Source: Crossiella cryophila (GTDB taxonomy: Bacteria > Actinomycetota > Actinomycetes > Mycobacteriales > Pseudonocardiaceae). From it: a stretch of 64,000 nt of DNA. The notes below the pieces were generated by a model. The model did no database searches. It was not told where the DNA came from and worked only from the letters and a program-made list of their open reading frames with translations. Numbering within the stretch: position 1 is the first letter of the stretch; the number at the start of each line of letters is the position of its first letter. Location of the stretch: assembly GCF_014204915.1 (NCBI RefSeq), contig NZ_JACHMH010000001.1, forward strand, positions 3,369,001 through 3,433,000, written 5' to 3'. Made by a program: the position numbers and the translations under genes. Below are positions 42,151-49,935 of this stretch, in pieces.

Positions 42151-43713
42151 TCACGGGGGGCACACCGTTCCGTTCGTCGGGGCCTTGCCCTCGACCAGGA
42201 ACAGCCTGCTCGCCTCGTTCACACACGCCGACTTCGCGAACGCGCCATGACCCGCGCCCTGCCAGTTGACCTGCACCGCCGAGGCCAGCGCCTCCGCCGT
42301 CTTCGTCGTACCCGGCAACGGCGTGATCGCGTCCTTCTCCGTCCCCAGCACCAGCATCGGCGGCGCCTCGGGCGCCCTCGGCACCGGTAGCGGCTGCGCG
42401 GGCACCGGCCAGGGCATGCACCAGGCCAGCTCGTGCGCGCTCATCGCGCCGAAGATCGGGTACTTGGCCGACCACTCCTGGGCCAGGGTGGCCGCACGGG
42501 CCGGGTCGACCCGGGTCGTGGTGTCGTTGCAGGTGGTCACCAGGCCGCCGTCAAGCCTGATCATGTCGCGGTCGGGGCCGTTCCACAGCGGGATGACGAA
42601 GCTCTCCAGGCCGCTGACGTCGCCGTCCCTGGCCTTGACGATCGCGTCGGCCAGTTCGGGCCAGCGCAGGCGGTCGGCCAGGCCTGCCGCGATGGCGCGC
42701 AACGCGGTGCCCGCCTGGAAGGTGATCCGGGCGCCGCGCACCGGCTGGGCGCGCAGCTTGTCCAGCACCGCGGTGACCACCTGGTCGGGGGCGGCGCCCA
42801 GGGCACAGCCCCGGGTGGCGCAGTCGGCGGTGAAGGCGGCGAAGGTGTCCTTGAGGCCGGAGGCGCGGGCCTCGGCCTGGCCGACGGCGTCCACGCTGGG
42901 GTCGGGGGAGCCGTCCAGCACGAACCGGCCCACCTCGTTGCTGAACCGCTCGGCGAAGGCGGTCAGCACCCGGGAGGCGTCGCCGCGGGCCACCGCGTTC
43001 AGCCGGGGCACGCCGAGCGCCTCACGCAGCGAGTTCATGTCGTTGGCGGTCCGCCAGGTGTCGTAGGCGCCGAGCTGCTCGTCCAGGTCCAGCATGCATT
43101 CCTGGGCGGCGTCCCTGGTGGTGTCCAGCAGCTGGCCCAGGGTGGCGGCGTCGGTGACCGCCGGGTCGAAGCCGACCATCGCGGTGCGCGAGGGCTGGTT
43201 GACGCAGCGCACGCCGTCGGAGTCGCCGGTGCCGCGCCGGTCGACGCCGATCAGGTGGTAGACGTCCAGGATCTCCTTGGGCAGCTGCCCGGCCAGCCGC
43301 ACCGCGTACAGCGAACCGGGCTCGCCAAGGGCGTCGTTGAGCACCACCAGCGGCTGCTTGCCGTCGCCGATCTTGGTCAGCTGGACCCGGTTGCTGCCCC
43401 GGCCGGGCCGGGTCGGCGAGTCCAGCGTGGTGCTCAGCTTCGCGCAGCCCACCCGGAGTCCGTTGACACCACCGAGTTTGCGGTTGACCGTGTCCGTGCA
43501 GTCGGTCCAGGACAGCGCGCTGTCCTGCGGTTCGGTCAGCGGCGGGATCGGCTTCTGCGGCGCGGAGGTGGTCGGCTGCCCGGGTCCACCGGCGCCGGCG
43601 CCATCGTGCGCGACCGCGGGACGATCAGAGGGGCCGACCGCGCAGGCGGACAGGGCCAGCGTGCAGACCACGGCCATCGCGCCGACGCTGATGGAGGCTC
43701 GACGGCGCGGCAC
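42151..43713 (-). CDS. Alpha/beta-hydrolase-like lipoprotein lacking the nucleophile elbow
   Basis: 520 residues from GTG 43713 (GGGGAG, 8 nt away). A lipoprotein signal is clear: VPRRRASISVGAMAVVCTLALSAC with lipobox LSAC. The rest follows the TAP-like hydrolase plan: YHLIGVDRRGTGDSDGVRC, a C-terminal Asp (LGTEKDAITPLPGTTK) and His (GAGHGAF). Where GxSYG is expected, it reads NAVARGDASRVLTAF, so the catalytic serine looks lost. It may be a non-enzymatic or altered cell-surface protein. Compare the intact relative at 31.3-32.9 kb. Confidence 0.85.
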   Translation of the reverse strand: MPRRRASISVGAMAVVCTLALSACAVGPSDRPAVAHDGAGAGGPGQPTTSAPQKPIPPLTEPQDSALSWTDCTDTVNRKLGGVNGLRVGCAKLSTTLDSPTRPGRGSNRVQLTKIGDGKQPLVVLNDALGEPGSLYAVRLAGQLPKEILDVYHLIGVDRRGTGDSDGVRCVNQPSRTAMVGFDPAVTDAATLGQLLDTTRDAAQECMLDLDEQLGAYDTWRTANDMNSLREALGVPRLNAVARGDASRVLTAFAERFSNEVGRFVLDGSPDPSVDAVGQAEARASGLKDTFAAFTADCATRGCALGAAPDQVVTAVLDKLRAQPVRGARITFQAGTALRAIAAGLADRLRWPELADAIVKARDGDVSGLESFVIPLWNGPDRDMIRLDGGLVTTCNDTTTRVDPARAATLAQEWSAKYPIFGAMSAHELAWCMPWPVPAQPLPVPRAPEAPPMLVLGTEKDAITPLPGTTKTAEALASAVQVNWQGAGHGAFAKSACVNEASRLFLVEGKAPTNGTVCPP

Positions 43714-43790
43714 TGATGATCTCCCCAAGGTCTGCTGGCAGGCTCGTCGCAGCTTGGCACGCCAGGGGTGAGGCCGGGGTGAACGCGCAC

Positions 43791-43879
43791 AACGGCCAAC
43801 CTGGCGTACGACAACGGCCAACGTGGCGTACGAGAACGGCCAACACGGCGTACGAGAACGGCCAACACGGCGGGGTGGG
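43791..43879 (+). repeat. 22-bp repeat array D (4 forward)
   Basis: Direct units start at 43791, 43813, 43835 and 43857, each beginning AACGGCCAAC, in exact 22-bp phase. The array fills the gap between the lipoprotein start and the ligC stop. Confidence 0.92.
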
Positions 43880-43880
43880 G

Positions 43881-44969
43881 TCAGGCGGGTTTGACTTCGC
43901 CGGAGAGGACTGAGTCGAGGTTGTAGCGGGCGGGCTGGTCGAGTTGGTCGTAGCGGCAGGAGGTGGCCTCGCGGTCGGGGCGCCAGCGGAGGAATTGGCC
44001 GTTGTGGCGCAGGCGGGCGGGGGCGCCGCCTTCGGTTTGGGTGTAGGCGATCTCGACCACGCGTTCGGGGCGCAGCGGGATCCAGGTGGCCTCGTTGCTG
44101 CGCCAGCGGTTGATCGCGCCGGGCAGGCGCTGGCCCTCGGACTCGCCGGTCAGCCAGGGGTGCGCGTCCTCGGCGCCCTCGCGGAGTTCGGCGAGTTCCT
44201 CGACCAGGGCCTTGCGCCGCGCGGCAGGGAAGGCGCCGATCACGCCGACGTGGTGCAGCACGCCGTGGTCGTCGTACAGGCCGAGCAGCAGCGAGCCGAC
44301 CGCGGTGCCCGGTTCGGTCTTGACGTGCCAGCGCAGTCCGGCCAGCACGCAGTCCGCGGTCCGGGCGTGCTTGATCTTCAACAGGGTGCGCTTGCCCGGC
44401 GCGTACGGCGCGGCCGCGGGCTTGGCGATCAGCCCGTCCAGCCCGGCGCCCTCGAACAGGGTGAACCACTCGCGGGCGGTGGCCACCTCGGCGGTCACCG
44501 GGGTCAGGTGTACCCGATCGCCCTTGACCTGCGTGAACAGTGCTTCCAGCCGGGCCCGCCGGTCGGTGAAGGGCAGTTCGAGGAGCACTTCGTCGCCCTG
44601 GGCGAGCAGGTCGAAGGCGATGAACCGGGCCGGGGTCTGCCCGGCGAGCAGGGTGACCCGGCTGGCGGCCGGGTGGATGCGTTCGGTCAGCGCGTCGAAG
44701 TCCAGCTCACCGCCCACCTCGACCACCAGCTCACCGTCGAGGACCACCCGGTCCGGCAGTTCGGCGCGCAGGAAGGCCACCGCCTCCGGGAAGTAGCGGG
44801 CCAGGTCCTTGCCGGAGCGGGACTGCAGGAACACCGAGTCGCCGTCACGGAAGACCACGCAGCGGAACCCGTCCCACTTCGGCTCGAACAGCAGGCCGTC
44901 GCGGTCGGGCACCTCGTCCACCGGGCTGGCCAGCATGGGCTGGACGGGCGGGGTCAGCGGCAGCGTCAT
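43881..44969 (-). CDS. ligC: ATP-dependent DNA ligase LigC type
   Basis: About 362 residues. The adenylation lysine motif is FEPKWDGFRCVVFRDGDSVFLQSRSGKDL. Later ligase motifs are VLDGELVV, FIAFDLLA, EGLIAK-like GLDGLIAKP and LLKIKHARTADCV, followed by an OB-fold with RVVEIAYTQ. It seals DNA nicks in backup base-excision or end-joining repair, with LigD-type polymerases such as the one at 11.8 kb as partners in other actinobacteria. Start choices are ATG 44969, 44978 or 44981; 44969 fits family length. Confidence 0.94.
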   Translation of the reverse strand: MTLPLTPPVQPMLASPVDEVPDRDGLLFEPKWDGFRCVVFRDGDSVFLQSRSGKDLARYFPEAVAFLRAELPDRVVLDGELVVEVGGELDFDALTERIHPAASRVTLLAGQTPARFIAFDLLAQGDEVLLELPFTDRRARLEALFTQVKGDRVHLTPVTAEVATAREWFTLFEGAGLDGLIAKPAAAPYAPGKRTLLKIKHARTADCVLAGLRWHVKTEPGTAVGSLLLGLYDDHGVLHHVGVIGAFPAARRKALVEELAELREGAEDAHPWLTGESEGQRLPGAINRWRSNEATWIPLRPERVVEIAYTQTEGGAPARLRHNGQFLRWRPDREATSCRYDQLDQPARYNLDSVLSGEVKPA

Positions 44970-45009
44970 GCCGGCCATCATGACCGCTCGCGGCGGGGTC
45001 CGCAGCGGT

Positions 45010-45606
45010 TCACCTGACCCGGCGGCGGCGCGCGCTGTCCAGTTCCAGGCGCACCGCGGTGGGCAGCGCGTCCACCCCGAGGGACTCCCTGGCGCGGCCG
45101 AGCACGGTCTCGTCGAGCTGCTGCCAGACCGCGCGCACATCGGTGCCCTCGGCCAGCCACAGCTGCACCCGCAACGCGGGCCGCTCGGTGCTGCCGACCA
45201 GCCGCGCCTGCGCCCGGCTGACCCCGGTGACCCTGGCCGCGTCGGTGCGCACGGCCTCGGCGAAGGCGGCCGCGGTGATCGTCACCCGCCCCGGTCCGGC
45301 ACCGTCGATGCGCAGGTCAGGGCGGGATTCGGGCCGCAGTGAGCGCACCACCCAGCGCAGCCCCAGCACGAACACCAGCACGCCGAGCGCGATGCCGGCC
45401 CCCAGCACCCAGGGCCGGTTGGCCAGCAGCCAGTCCCGGATCATCGGGTCCAGCACCGGCCGCGCCGCTCGCCCCGTGCCCAGCCAGCCAAGGCCGAGCA
45501 CCAGCGCGCCCGCGCCGAGCAGGATCGCGAGCACCCCGGCGCCGCCGGTCAGCACGCGTTCGGCGCGGGCGGAGCGGGCCACCGCGGCCGTGGATCGGGT
45601 GCTCAT
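45010..45606 (-). CDS. AmaP-like membrane anchor of the Asp23 module
   Basis: 198 residues with two membrane helices (about 22-45 and 66-88). They are followed by a soluble alpha/beta domain (GRVTITAAAFAEAVRTDAARVTGVSRAQARLV...LRVQLWLAEGTDVRAVWQQL). This is the layout of the AmaP protein that tethers Asp23 to the membrane in Gram-positive bacteria. It is the last gene of the minus-strand operon, overlapping the DUF6286-like gene by 4 nt. Function assigned by layout and context. Confidence 0.8.
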   Translation of the reverse strand: MSTRSTAAVARSARAERVLTGGAGVLAILLGAGALVLGLGWLGTGRAARPVLDPMIRDWLLANRPWVLGAGIALGVLVFVLGLRWVVRSLRPESRPDLRIDGAGPGRVTITAAAFAEAVRTDAARVTGVSRAQARLVGSTERPALRVQLWLAEGTDVRAVWQQLDETVLGRARESLGVDALPTAVRLELDSARRRRVR

Positions 45607-46136
45607 CGGCGCTCCTTCGGCGAGGCCACGACCACGGACACCTTGGGCGTGCGCGGCAGCGGCAGATCGGTGACCACGGTCCTGGTGACCTCCAGGACCT
45701 TGGGGCGCAGCTCGTCCTTGGCCAGCAACCGGCTGGACGCGCGCACCCGGACCTTCGCCCTGGACGCGGTCACGGTGGCCGCGTGCACCCCGTCCTCGGC
45801 CCGCACCCTGGTGCCGACCAGGCGGGCCAGCGAACGCGGCGAGGTGGTCACGGTGACCTCCGGCGCCGGATCGGCCAGCCGCACATCACGCCGCCGCGCG
45901 CCGGTGGCCACCCACAGCAGGATCAGCCCGAGCAGCACCAGCCCGCCGGCGACCAGCCGGGTCGGCGTCGCGGTCCAGTCCACCGAACCCAGCCGCTCCG
46001 CCCAGTCCCGCCACGGAACCAGCGCGGACTGCCCTGGTTTCCAGGCGGCCCAGGCGAATTCGACCGCGAGCAGCCCGCCCGCGCCGGCCAGGGCCAGCCC
46101 GAGCAGGGTCGACAGCAGTCGCACGATCAGCCGCAT
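45603..46136 (-). CDS. DUF6286-like membrane protein
   Basis: 177 residues with two membrane helices (about 7-30 and 62-80). A conserved-looking domain follows: TTSPRSLARLVGTRVRAEDGVHAATVTASRAKVRVRASSRLLAKDELRPKVLEV, then PKVSVVV. Proteins like this follow Asp23/Gls24 genes in actinobacteria. It lies between an Asp23 gene (4-nt gap) and the AmaP-like gene (overlap). A role in envelope stress is inferred from position. Confidence 0.82.
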   Translation of the reverse strand: MRLIVRLLSTLLGLALAGAGGLLAVEFAWAAWKPGQSALVPWRDWAERLGSVDWTATPTRLVAGGLVLLGLILLWVATGARRRDVRLADPAPEVTVTTSPRSLARLVGTRVRAEDGVHAATVTASRAKVRVRASSRLLAKDELRPKVLEVTRTVVTDLPLPRTPKVSVVVASPKERR

Positions 46137-46140
46137 CGTC

Positions 46141-46494
46141 TCACTCCACCCTCGCCCTGGTCTCCGGCAGCAGCGCGGAGACGGTCACATCGACCACGCG
46201 CACCCGGTACCCGGTGATCCGCTCGACCTCGTCGCCGACCGCCACCCGCACCGCGTCCACAGTGGACCGAACCGGGGCCGGGTAGCACAGCGCGAGATCC
46301 AGTCGCACGTCGATCTCGTTGCCGGACAGGGTGATCCGCGCACTCGACCCGTGCTCGCCGAGCCCGAGCCCGGCCAGTTTCCTGGGGACCCGCAGGGTGC
46401 CAGGCACACCGTCGGCGCTGTGCTCGACCACCTTGCGCAGCACGCCGGGGTCGATGCTCAGCCCGCCGCGCTCGCCCGGATCCTCCTGGCTCAC
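46141..46494 (-). CDS. Asp23/Gls24-family protein (third copy)
   Basis: 117 residues. It starts with GGLSIDPGVLRKVVEHSADGVPGTLRV and carries the family core ITLSGNEIDVRLDLALCYPAPVRSTVDAVRVAVGDEVERITGYRVRVVDVTVSAL, with alternating strand and helix. Soluble, presumably recruited to the membrane by the AmaP-like protein. Its start overlaps the DUF2273-like stop by 4 nt. Confidence 0.88.
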   Translation of the reverse strand: MSQEDPGERGGLSIDPGVLRKVVEHSADGVPGTLRVPRKLAGLGLGEHGSSARITLSGNEIDVRLDLALCYPAPVRSTVDAVRVAVGDEVERITGYRVRVVDVTVSALLPETRARVE

Positions 46495-46670
46495 CGGTCC
46501 TTCCCGCGGCCGATCAGCTCGCCGAGGTCCAGTTCGCCGTCCAGGACCCGGCCCACGACCAGGCCGATCGCGCCGACCAGCAGGGTGATCAGGAAGGCGG
46601 TGAACCCGCCGAGGGCGCCTGCCGCGCCGAGGACGAGCCCGGCCAGCAGGCCGGTCTGGGTGCCGTTCAT
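46491..46670 (-). CDS. DUF2273-like small membrane protein
   Basis: 59 residues from ATG 46670 (ATG 46673 adjacent). Two hydrophobic segments (GLLAGLVLGAAGALGGFTAFLITLLVGAIGLVVG) and a charged end (LDLGELIGRGKDR) match the small membrane protein usually encoded beside Asp23 genes. AGGTTCG lies upstream. Confidence 0.78.
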   Translation of the reverse strand: MNGTQTGLLAGLVLGAAGALGGFTAFLITLLVGAIGLVVGRVLDGELDLGELIGRGKDR

Positions 46671-46687
46671 CATCGAACCTGCTTCCT

Positions 46688-46966
46688 CTAGCTCACCCGG
46701 GGCGGGCGCCTGCGTCTGGCCCGCCACCGGCCGATCCGGGTGGCGATACCGCGGATTCCCCGCGGTGTCACCACGAACTCCACCGGCCCGGCGAACCGAT
46801 CGTCCACTTCGGACTCCGGCTCGCCCTGCTCCCGTTGCCGTCGCCGGTATTGCTCGACCACGGCCGCGAACAGGACCGGATCGCCGCCGACATCGGGGTG
46901 GTGCTTGCGGACGAACTCGCGGAAGGCCGCCCGATCCGCCGGGGGCTCACCGCCGGTCTGCACCAT
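46688..46966 (-). CDS. J-domain-like small protein
   Basis: 92 residues. AFREFVRKHHPDVGGDPVLFAAVVEQYRRRQRE holds the HPD tripeptide in the helix-loop-helix setting of a J-domain, truncated to little more than helices II and III. The C-terminal half is basic (RGIATRIGRWRARRRRPP). It may stimulate an Hsp70, or simply use this fold to bind another partner. It sits inside the Asp23 operon, 6 nt after the short Asp23-like gene. Confidence 0.7.
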   Translation of the reverse strand: MVQTGGEPPADRAAFREFVRKHHPDVGGDPVLFAAVVEQYRRRQREQGEPESEVDDRFAGPVEFVVTPRGIRGIATRIGRWRARRRRPPRVS

Positions 46967-46972
46967 CGGCTC

Positions 46973-47263
46973 CTACTCGCCGGGCTCCAGCACGTCGACC
47001 ACGGTGATGTCCACCGGCACCGCGCCGGTCACCTGACGCACCCGGTCCCGCAGTTCGCTGACCACGTCCGGCAGTGGTTCGCCGATCCGCAGCACCACGC
47101 CGACCTCCACCGGCTCGCCGGCGCCGGTGCTGCGCACCCCGATGACCTTGCGGCCTGGCAGGTAGGACAGCACCGCGCCGTACGCGCCGCCGTGCAGGGA
47201 CACCACGCTCGGGTGGGTCAGCACGACCTCGGCGATCCGGTCCGCCAGTTCGGCGGTCATCAC
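46973..47263 (-). CDS. Short Asp23-like protein
   Basis: 96 residues. It starts MMTAELADRIAEVVLTHPSVVSLHGG and has VEVGVVLRIGEPLPDVVSELRDRVRQVTG and VDITVVDV, the beta-alpha-beta pattern of Asp23 but shorter than usual. It overlaps the canonical Asp23 gene by 4 nt. Likely a partner subunit. Confidence 0.78.
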   Translation of the reverse strand: MMTAELADRIAEVVLTHPSVVSLHGGAYGAVLSYLPGRKVIGVRSTGAGEPVEVGVVLRIGEPLPDVVSELRDRVRQVTGAVPVDITVVDVLEPGE

Positions 47264-47724
47264 TCGACCCGCGAGCCGTCCGGACCGCCCTCGTCGTCCT
47301 CGCTGGGCAGCCGGATGTCGTTGACCGCGATGTTGACCTCGATCACCTCGAGGCCGGTCATCCGCTCCACCGCGGTGATCACGTTGCGGCGCACCGCCTT
47401 GGCCAGGTCCACGATGGAGGCGCCGTACTCGACCACGATGTCCAGGTCGATCGCGGCCTGCTTCTCACCGACCTCCACCTGCACGCCGGAGGTGGCCGAG
47501 GTGCCGCCGCCGGGGATGCGCTCGCGCAGCGCGCCGAACGCGCGGGAGACCCCGCCGCCCATCGCGTGCACCCCGGAGATCTCCCTTGCGGAGATGCCGG
47601 CGATCTTCTGCACCACCGAGGCGGAGATGGTGGTCTTGCCCTGCGACGTGTCATCGGCCAACCGGGCCGGTGTGGCGCCGCCGCGGGCGGCTGGCACGGA
47701 CTCGGCGGTGGTGGACTGCGCCAT
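47260..47724 (-). CDS. Asp23/Gls24-family envelope stress protein
   Basis: 154 residues from ATG 47724 (AGGAG upstream). The full family core is present: GKTTISASVVQKIAGISAREISGVHAMGGG, then VQVEVGEKQAAIDLDIVVEYGASIVDLAKAVRRNVITAVERMTGLEVIEVNIAVNDI. Asp23 proteins coat the inner membrane face and support envelope homeostasis under stress. First gene of the second half of the operon, 94 nt after the anti-sigma fusion. Confidence 0.94.
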   Translation of the reverse strand: MAQSTTAESVPAARGGATPARLADDTSQGKTTISASVVQKIAGISAREISGVHAMGGGVSRAFGALRERIPGGGTSATSGVQVEVGEKQAAIDLDIVVEYGASIVDLAKAVRRNVITAVERMTGLEVIEVNIAVNDIRLPSEDDEGGPDGSRVE

Positions 47725-47752
47725 GAGGGGACTCCTTCGCATCGGCTACGAC

Positions 47753-47777
47753 GTCAGGTGTTCGTCCTTCACCTGAC
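47753..47777. promoter_or_regulatory. Hairpin between the anti-sigma fusion and Asp23 genes
   Basis: Arms GTCAGGTG (47753-47760) and CACCTGAC (47770-47777) with a 9-nt loop, in the leader of the Asp23 gene. It may be an mRNA processing/stability structure or partial terminator that sets different levels for regulators and structural genes. Confidence 0.5.
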
Positions 47778-47818
47778 ATCGGTTCGGATGCCCGCTGGAT
47801 CCACCGCATCGCGGTTTG

Positions 47819-48406
47819 TCACTCGAACTGGGGAAGTCCGATACCCGGTCGGGGTGGCAGCACGTCCACCACCTCGACGATCACCTCCGGCGCGGCCGCG
47901 TCGAGCGAACCGGCCAGCCGGGACCGCAGGGTCTGCCGCAGTCGCAGCGCGGTGAGGTCGGCGGCCACGCCGTAGCGCACCGAGATGGCCACCGTGATCG
48001 CCGCGCCGTCGCCGGTCAGCCCGCGCAGGTGCACCCCCGGCAGCTCGTGCACCGCGTCCACCGCGAACTGGCGGGCCAGGGTCAGCACCGCGCGGGCGGA
48101 GACGGTGAGCCGCCCGTCGCCCTGGTCGAGTTCGGCGTCGGCGGCGGAGAAGGTGCCGCGCAGTCCGCGCACCCCGGCCAGCATCCGCGCGGCCAGCCCG
48201 TCCGGCACCGGCACCGGCGCCTGGGCGGCGGCCCGGACCGCGCCCCAGCGGCCGTCCAGCGCGCCGAGTTCGGCCTGGCAGTGCGGGCAGTCCCTGGCGT
48301 GCGTGGCCAGTTCGGTGTCGGCGGGTTCCAGTTCGCCGTCGACGACCAGCGCGAGGAGGTCGCCGCGCAGACGGCCGCACGGCAGGACCGCGTCAGCTCC
48401 GGTCAT
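47819..48406 (-). CDS. Zinc-finger anti-sigma domain fused to an Asp23-like domain
   Basis: 195 residues. The N-terminal zf-HC2 motif is LATHARDCPHCQAEL (HxxxCxxC), as in ZAS anti-sigma factors. The C-terminal ~100 residues (GRLTVSARAVLTLARQFAVDAVHELPGVHLRGLTGDGAAITVAISVRYGVAADLTALRLRQTL) follow the Asp23 pattern instead of the usual membrane helix. It overlaps the sigma gene by 4 nt, as sigma/anti-sigma pairs do. The fusion suggests that Asp23 assembly controls release of the sigma factor (inference). Confidence 0.85.
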   Translation of the reverse strand: MTGADAVLPCGRLRGDLLALVVDGELEPADTELATHARDCPHCQAELGALDGRWGAVRAAAQAPVPVPDGLAARMLAGVRGLRGTFSAADAELDQGDGRLTVSARAVLTLARQFAVDAVHELPGVHLRGLTGDGAAITVAISVRYGVAADLTALRLRQTLRSRLAGSLDAAAPEVIVEVVDVLPPRPGIGLPQFE

Positions 48407-48945
48407 CGCAGTTCCTCCAACTTGGCGAGCAAGGCCACCCTGGCCCGGTAGAGGCGCGAGCGCAATGTCGGCACCGGCACGTCCAGGACTTCGGCGACCT
48501 CCTCGTAACTGAGTTCCTCCAGCTCACGCAGCACCAGCGGCACCCGCTGGCTGGGTTCCAGGGTGGCGATGGCGCGCAGCACCAGGTCGGTCTGCTCGTT
48601 GCGCAGCGCGGCCCGCTCCGGATCGGCGGCCACATCGGTCATCACCGGCTCGGCGGTGCCATCCAGCGGTACGGTCGGCTGGCGTCTGCGCAGGTGGGCC
48701 AGGGCGGTGTTGGTGACGACCCGGAACAGCCAGGTGGTCGGCGCGGCCTCGCCACGGAACTTGGCCAGCCCCCGCCAGGCCGAGACCCAGGCGTCCTGCA
48801 CCACGTCCTCGGCCTCGGCCGGATCGCCGACGATGCGCAACGCGATCCGGTACATCCGGGTGGTGTGCCGCCGGACCAGATCGTCGAAGGCGGCGTCGTC
48901 GCCACGGGCCGCCGCGGCCAGCAGTTCGGTGTCTGCCCTGGTCAC
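48403..48945 (-). CDS. ECF-type RNA polymerase sigma factor
   Basis: 180 residues from GTG 48945. Region 2 is DDAAFDDLVRRHTTRMYRIALRIVGDPAEAEDVVQDAWVSAWRGLAKFRGEAAPTTWLFRVVTNTALAHLRRR and region 4 is LEPSQRVPLVLRELEELSYEEVAEVLDVPVPTLRSRLYRARVALL. Regions 1 and 3 are absent, as in ECF sigmas. It overlaps the reductase stop and the anti-sigma start by 4 nt each. It probably drives the Asp23 operon. Confidence 0.94.
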   Translation of the reverse strand: MTRADTELLAAAARGDDAAFDDLVRRHTTRMYRIALRIVGDPAEAEDVVQDAWVSAWRGLAKFRGEAAPTTWLFRVVTNTALAHLRRRQPTVPLDGTAEPVMTDVAADPERAALRNEQTDLVLRAIATLEPSQRVPLVLRELEELSYEEVAEVLDVPVPTLRSRLYRARVALLAKLEELR

Positions 48946-49703
48946 GGTAGGTCCCGCAGGTAGCGCAGGAACAATGCGTGCTCCTCGTGCAGCACCGAGA
49001 CCAGCCGTAGCGGCAGTGGCCGGTCCGGGTGCGCCCCGTGCGCGATCCGGGCCGCGTCGCCCGCGGCCAGCAGCGGCGAGACGGTCAGGCACAGCTCGTC
49101 CACCAGGTCCGCGGCGATCATCGAGCCGAACAACGTCGGCCCACCCTCGCAGTCCACCCGCCGCATCCCGCGTTCGTCCAGCTCGGCGAGCACCCGCGCC
49201 AGATCCACCTCGTCCTCGCCGGTGAGCACCACCTCGGCCCCAGCCCCGGCCACCGCCCGGCGCCGGGCCGCCGGCGCGCTCGCGCAGGTGAACACCAGCG
49301 GCGGCACCCGGGTGTCGGTGAGCAACGGCGAGTCCGGCTCCAGCGCGCAACTGGCGGTGACCAGCGCGATCGGCGGCGTCGGCGACAGTCCGTGCCGGGC
49401 CCGCCGCGCCTGCCGCTCCGGCCCCGGTTTGGCTCCCGCGTAGCCCTCGATCAGCGCGGTGCGCAGCCCGACCAGGATGACATCGGCCAGATCCCTGGAC
49501 AGCAGGAAGATCTCCTTGTCCAGCTCGGTGCCCAGCCCGCGCGACCGCCCGTCCACGGTCACCGCACCGTCCACACTGGACACGAAGTTGACCCGGACCC
49601 AGGGCCGCGCCAGGTCCTCGGGGTAGGCGTAACGCGCTTCCAGCCCGCGCGCGTCCGCGGGGGTCGCGACGGCGGGGGAGTCCGAGGGCCAGAGCCAATC
49701 CAC
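48942..49703 (-). CDS. RibD C-terminal-type pyrimidine reductase
   Basis: 253 residues with the dihydrofolate-reductase-like fold of RibD_C: RPWVRVNFVSSVDGAVTVDGRSRGL, DVILVGLRTALIEGYAG and RVDCEGGPTLFGSMIAADLVDELCLTVSPLL. These NADPH enzymes reduce riboflavin-pathway pyrimidines or similar substrates. It is translationally coupled to the ECF sigma gene, which is unusual for a metabolic enzyme and may only reflect operon layout. Confidence 0.92.
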   Translation of the reverse strand: MDWLWPSDSPAVATPADARGLEARYAYPEDLARPWVRVNFVSSVDGAVTVDGRSRGLGTELDKEIFLLSRDLADVILVGLRTALIEGYAGAKPGPERQARRARHGLSPTPPIALVTASCALEPDSPLLTDTRVPPLVFTCASAPAARRRAVAGAGAEVVLTGEDEVDLARVLAELDERGMRRVDCEGGPTLFGSMIAADLVDELCLTVSPLLAAGDAARIAHGAHPDRPLPLRLVSVLHEEHALFLRYLRDLP

Positions 49704-49901
49704 GGGTCTATCTGAGCACGCGGCGTGGTGGGGGCGCTCGGTGGGAGGTGGGAAGGGTTCGTCACCGCGGGCGACGGCGTTCGGATCAATGGGCTGAGCC
49801 TTCTCGCCGAATCGGGCGGAAAATTGCCAATGTCACCCGGACTAGAAGTATTTGTAGTGGCAAAATTCCGGACTCGTTGTTTCTGGTGGATTTGACCGTA
49901 T

Positions 49902-49930
49902 TTATTGGCATGCGCAAGTGTGGGTAACAT
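49902..49930 (+). promoter_or_regulatory. Promoter giving a leaderless transcript
   Basis: TTATTG (49902-49907), 17-bp spacer, TAACAT (49925-49930), then five bases to GTG 49936. The TANNNT-N5-GTG layout is typical of leaderless actinobacterial genes and sets the start of the next gene. The surrounding 49.8-49.93 kb is the most AT-rich stretch nearby. Confidence 0.7.
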
Positions 49931-49935
49931 TGGGT

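Noticed and set aside
43791-43879. 22-bp array D as part of a coding sequence extending the lipoprotein gene upstream
   Set aside because: The frame through the repeats gives only repeat-derived RPTRR-like residues, and a good Shine-Dalgarno and lipoprotein signal start at 43713.
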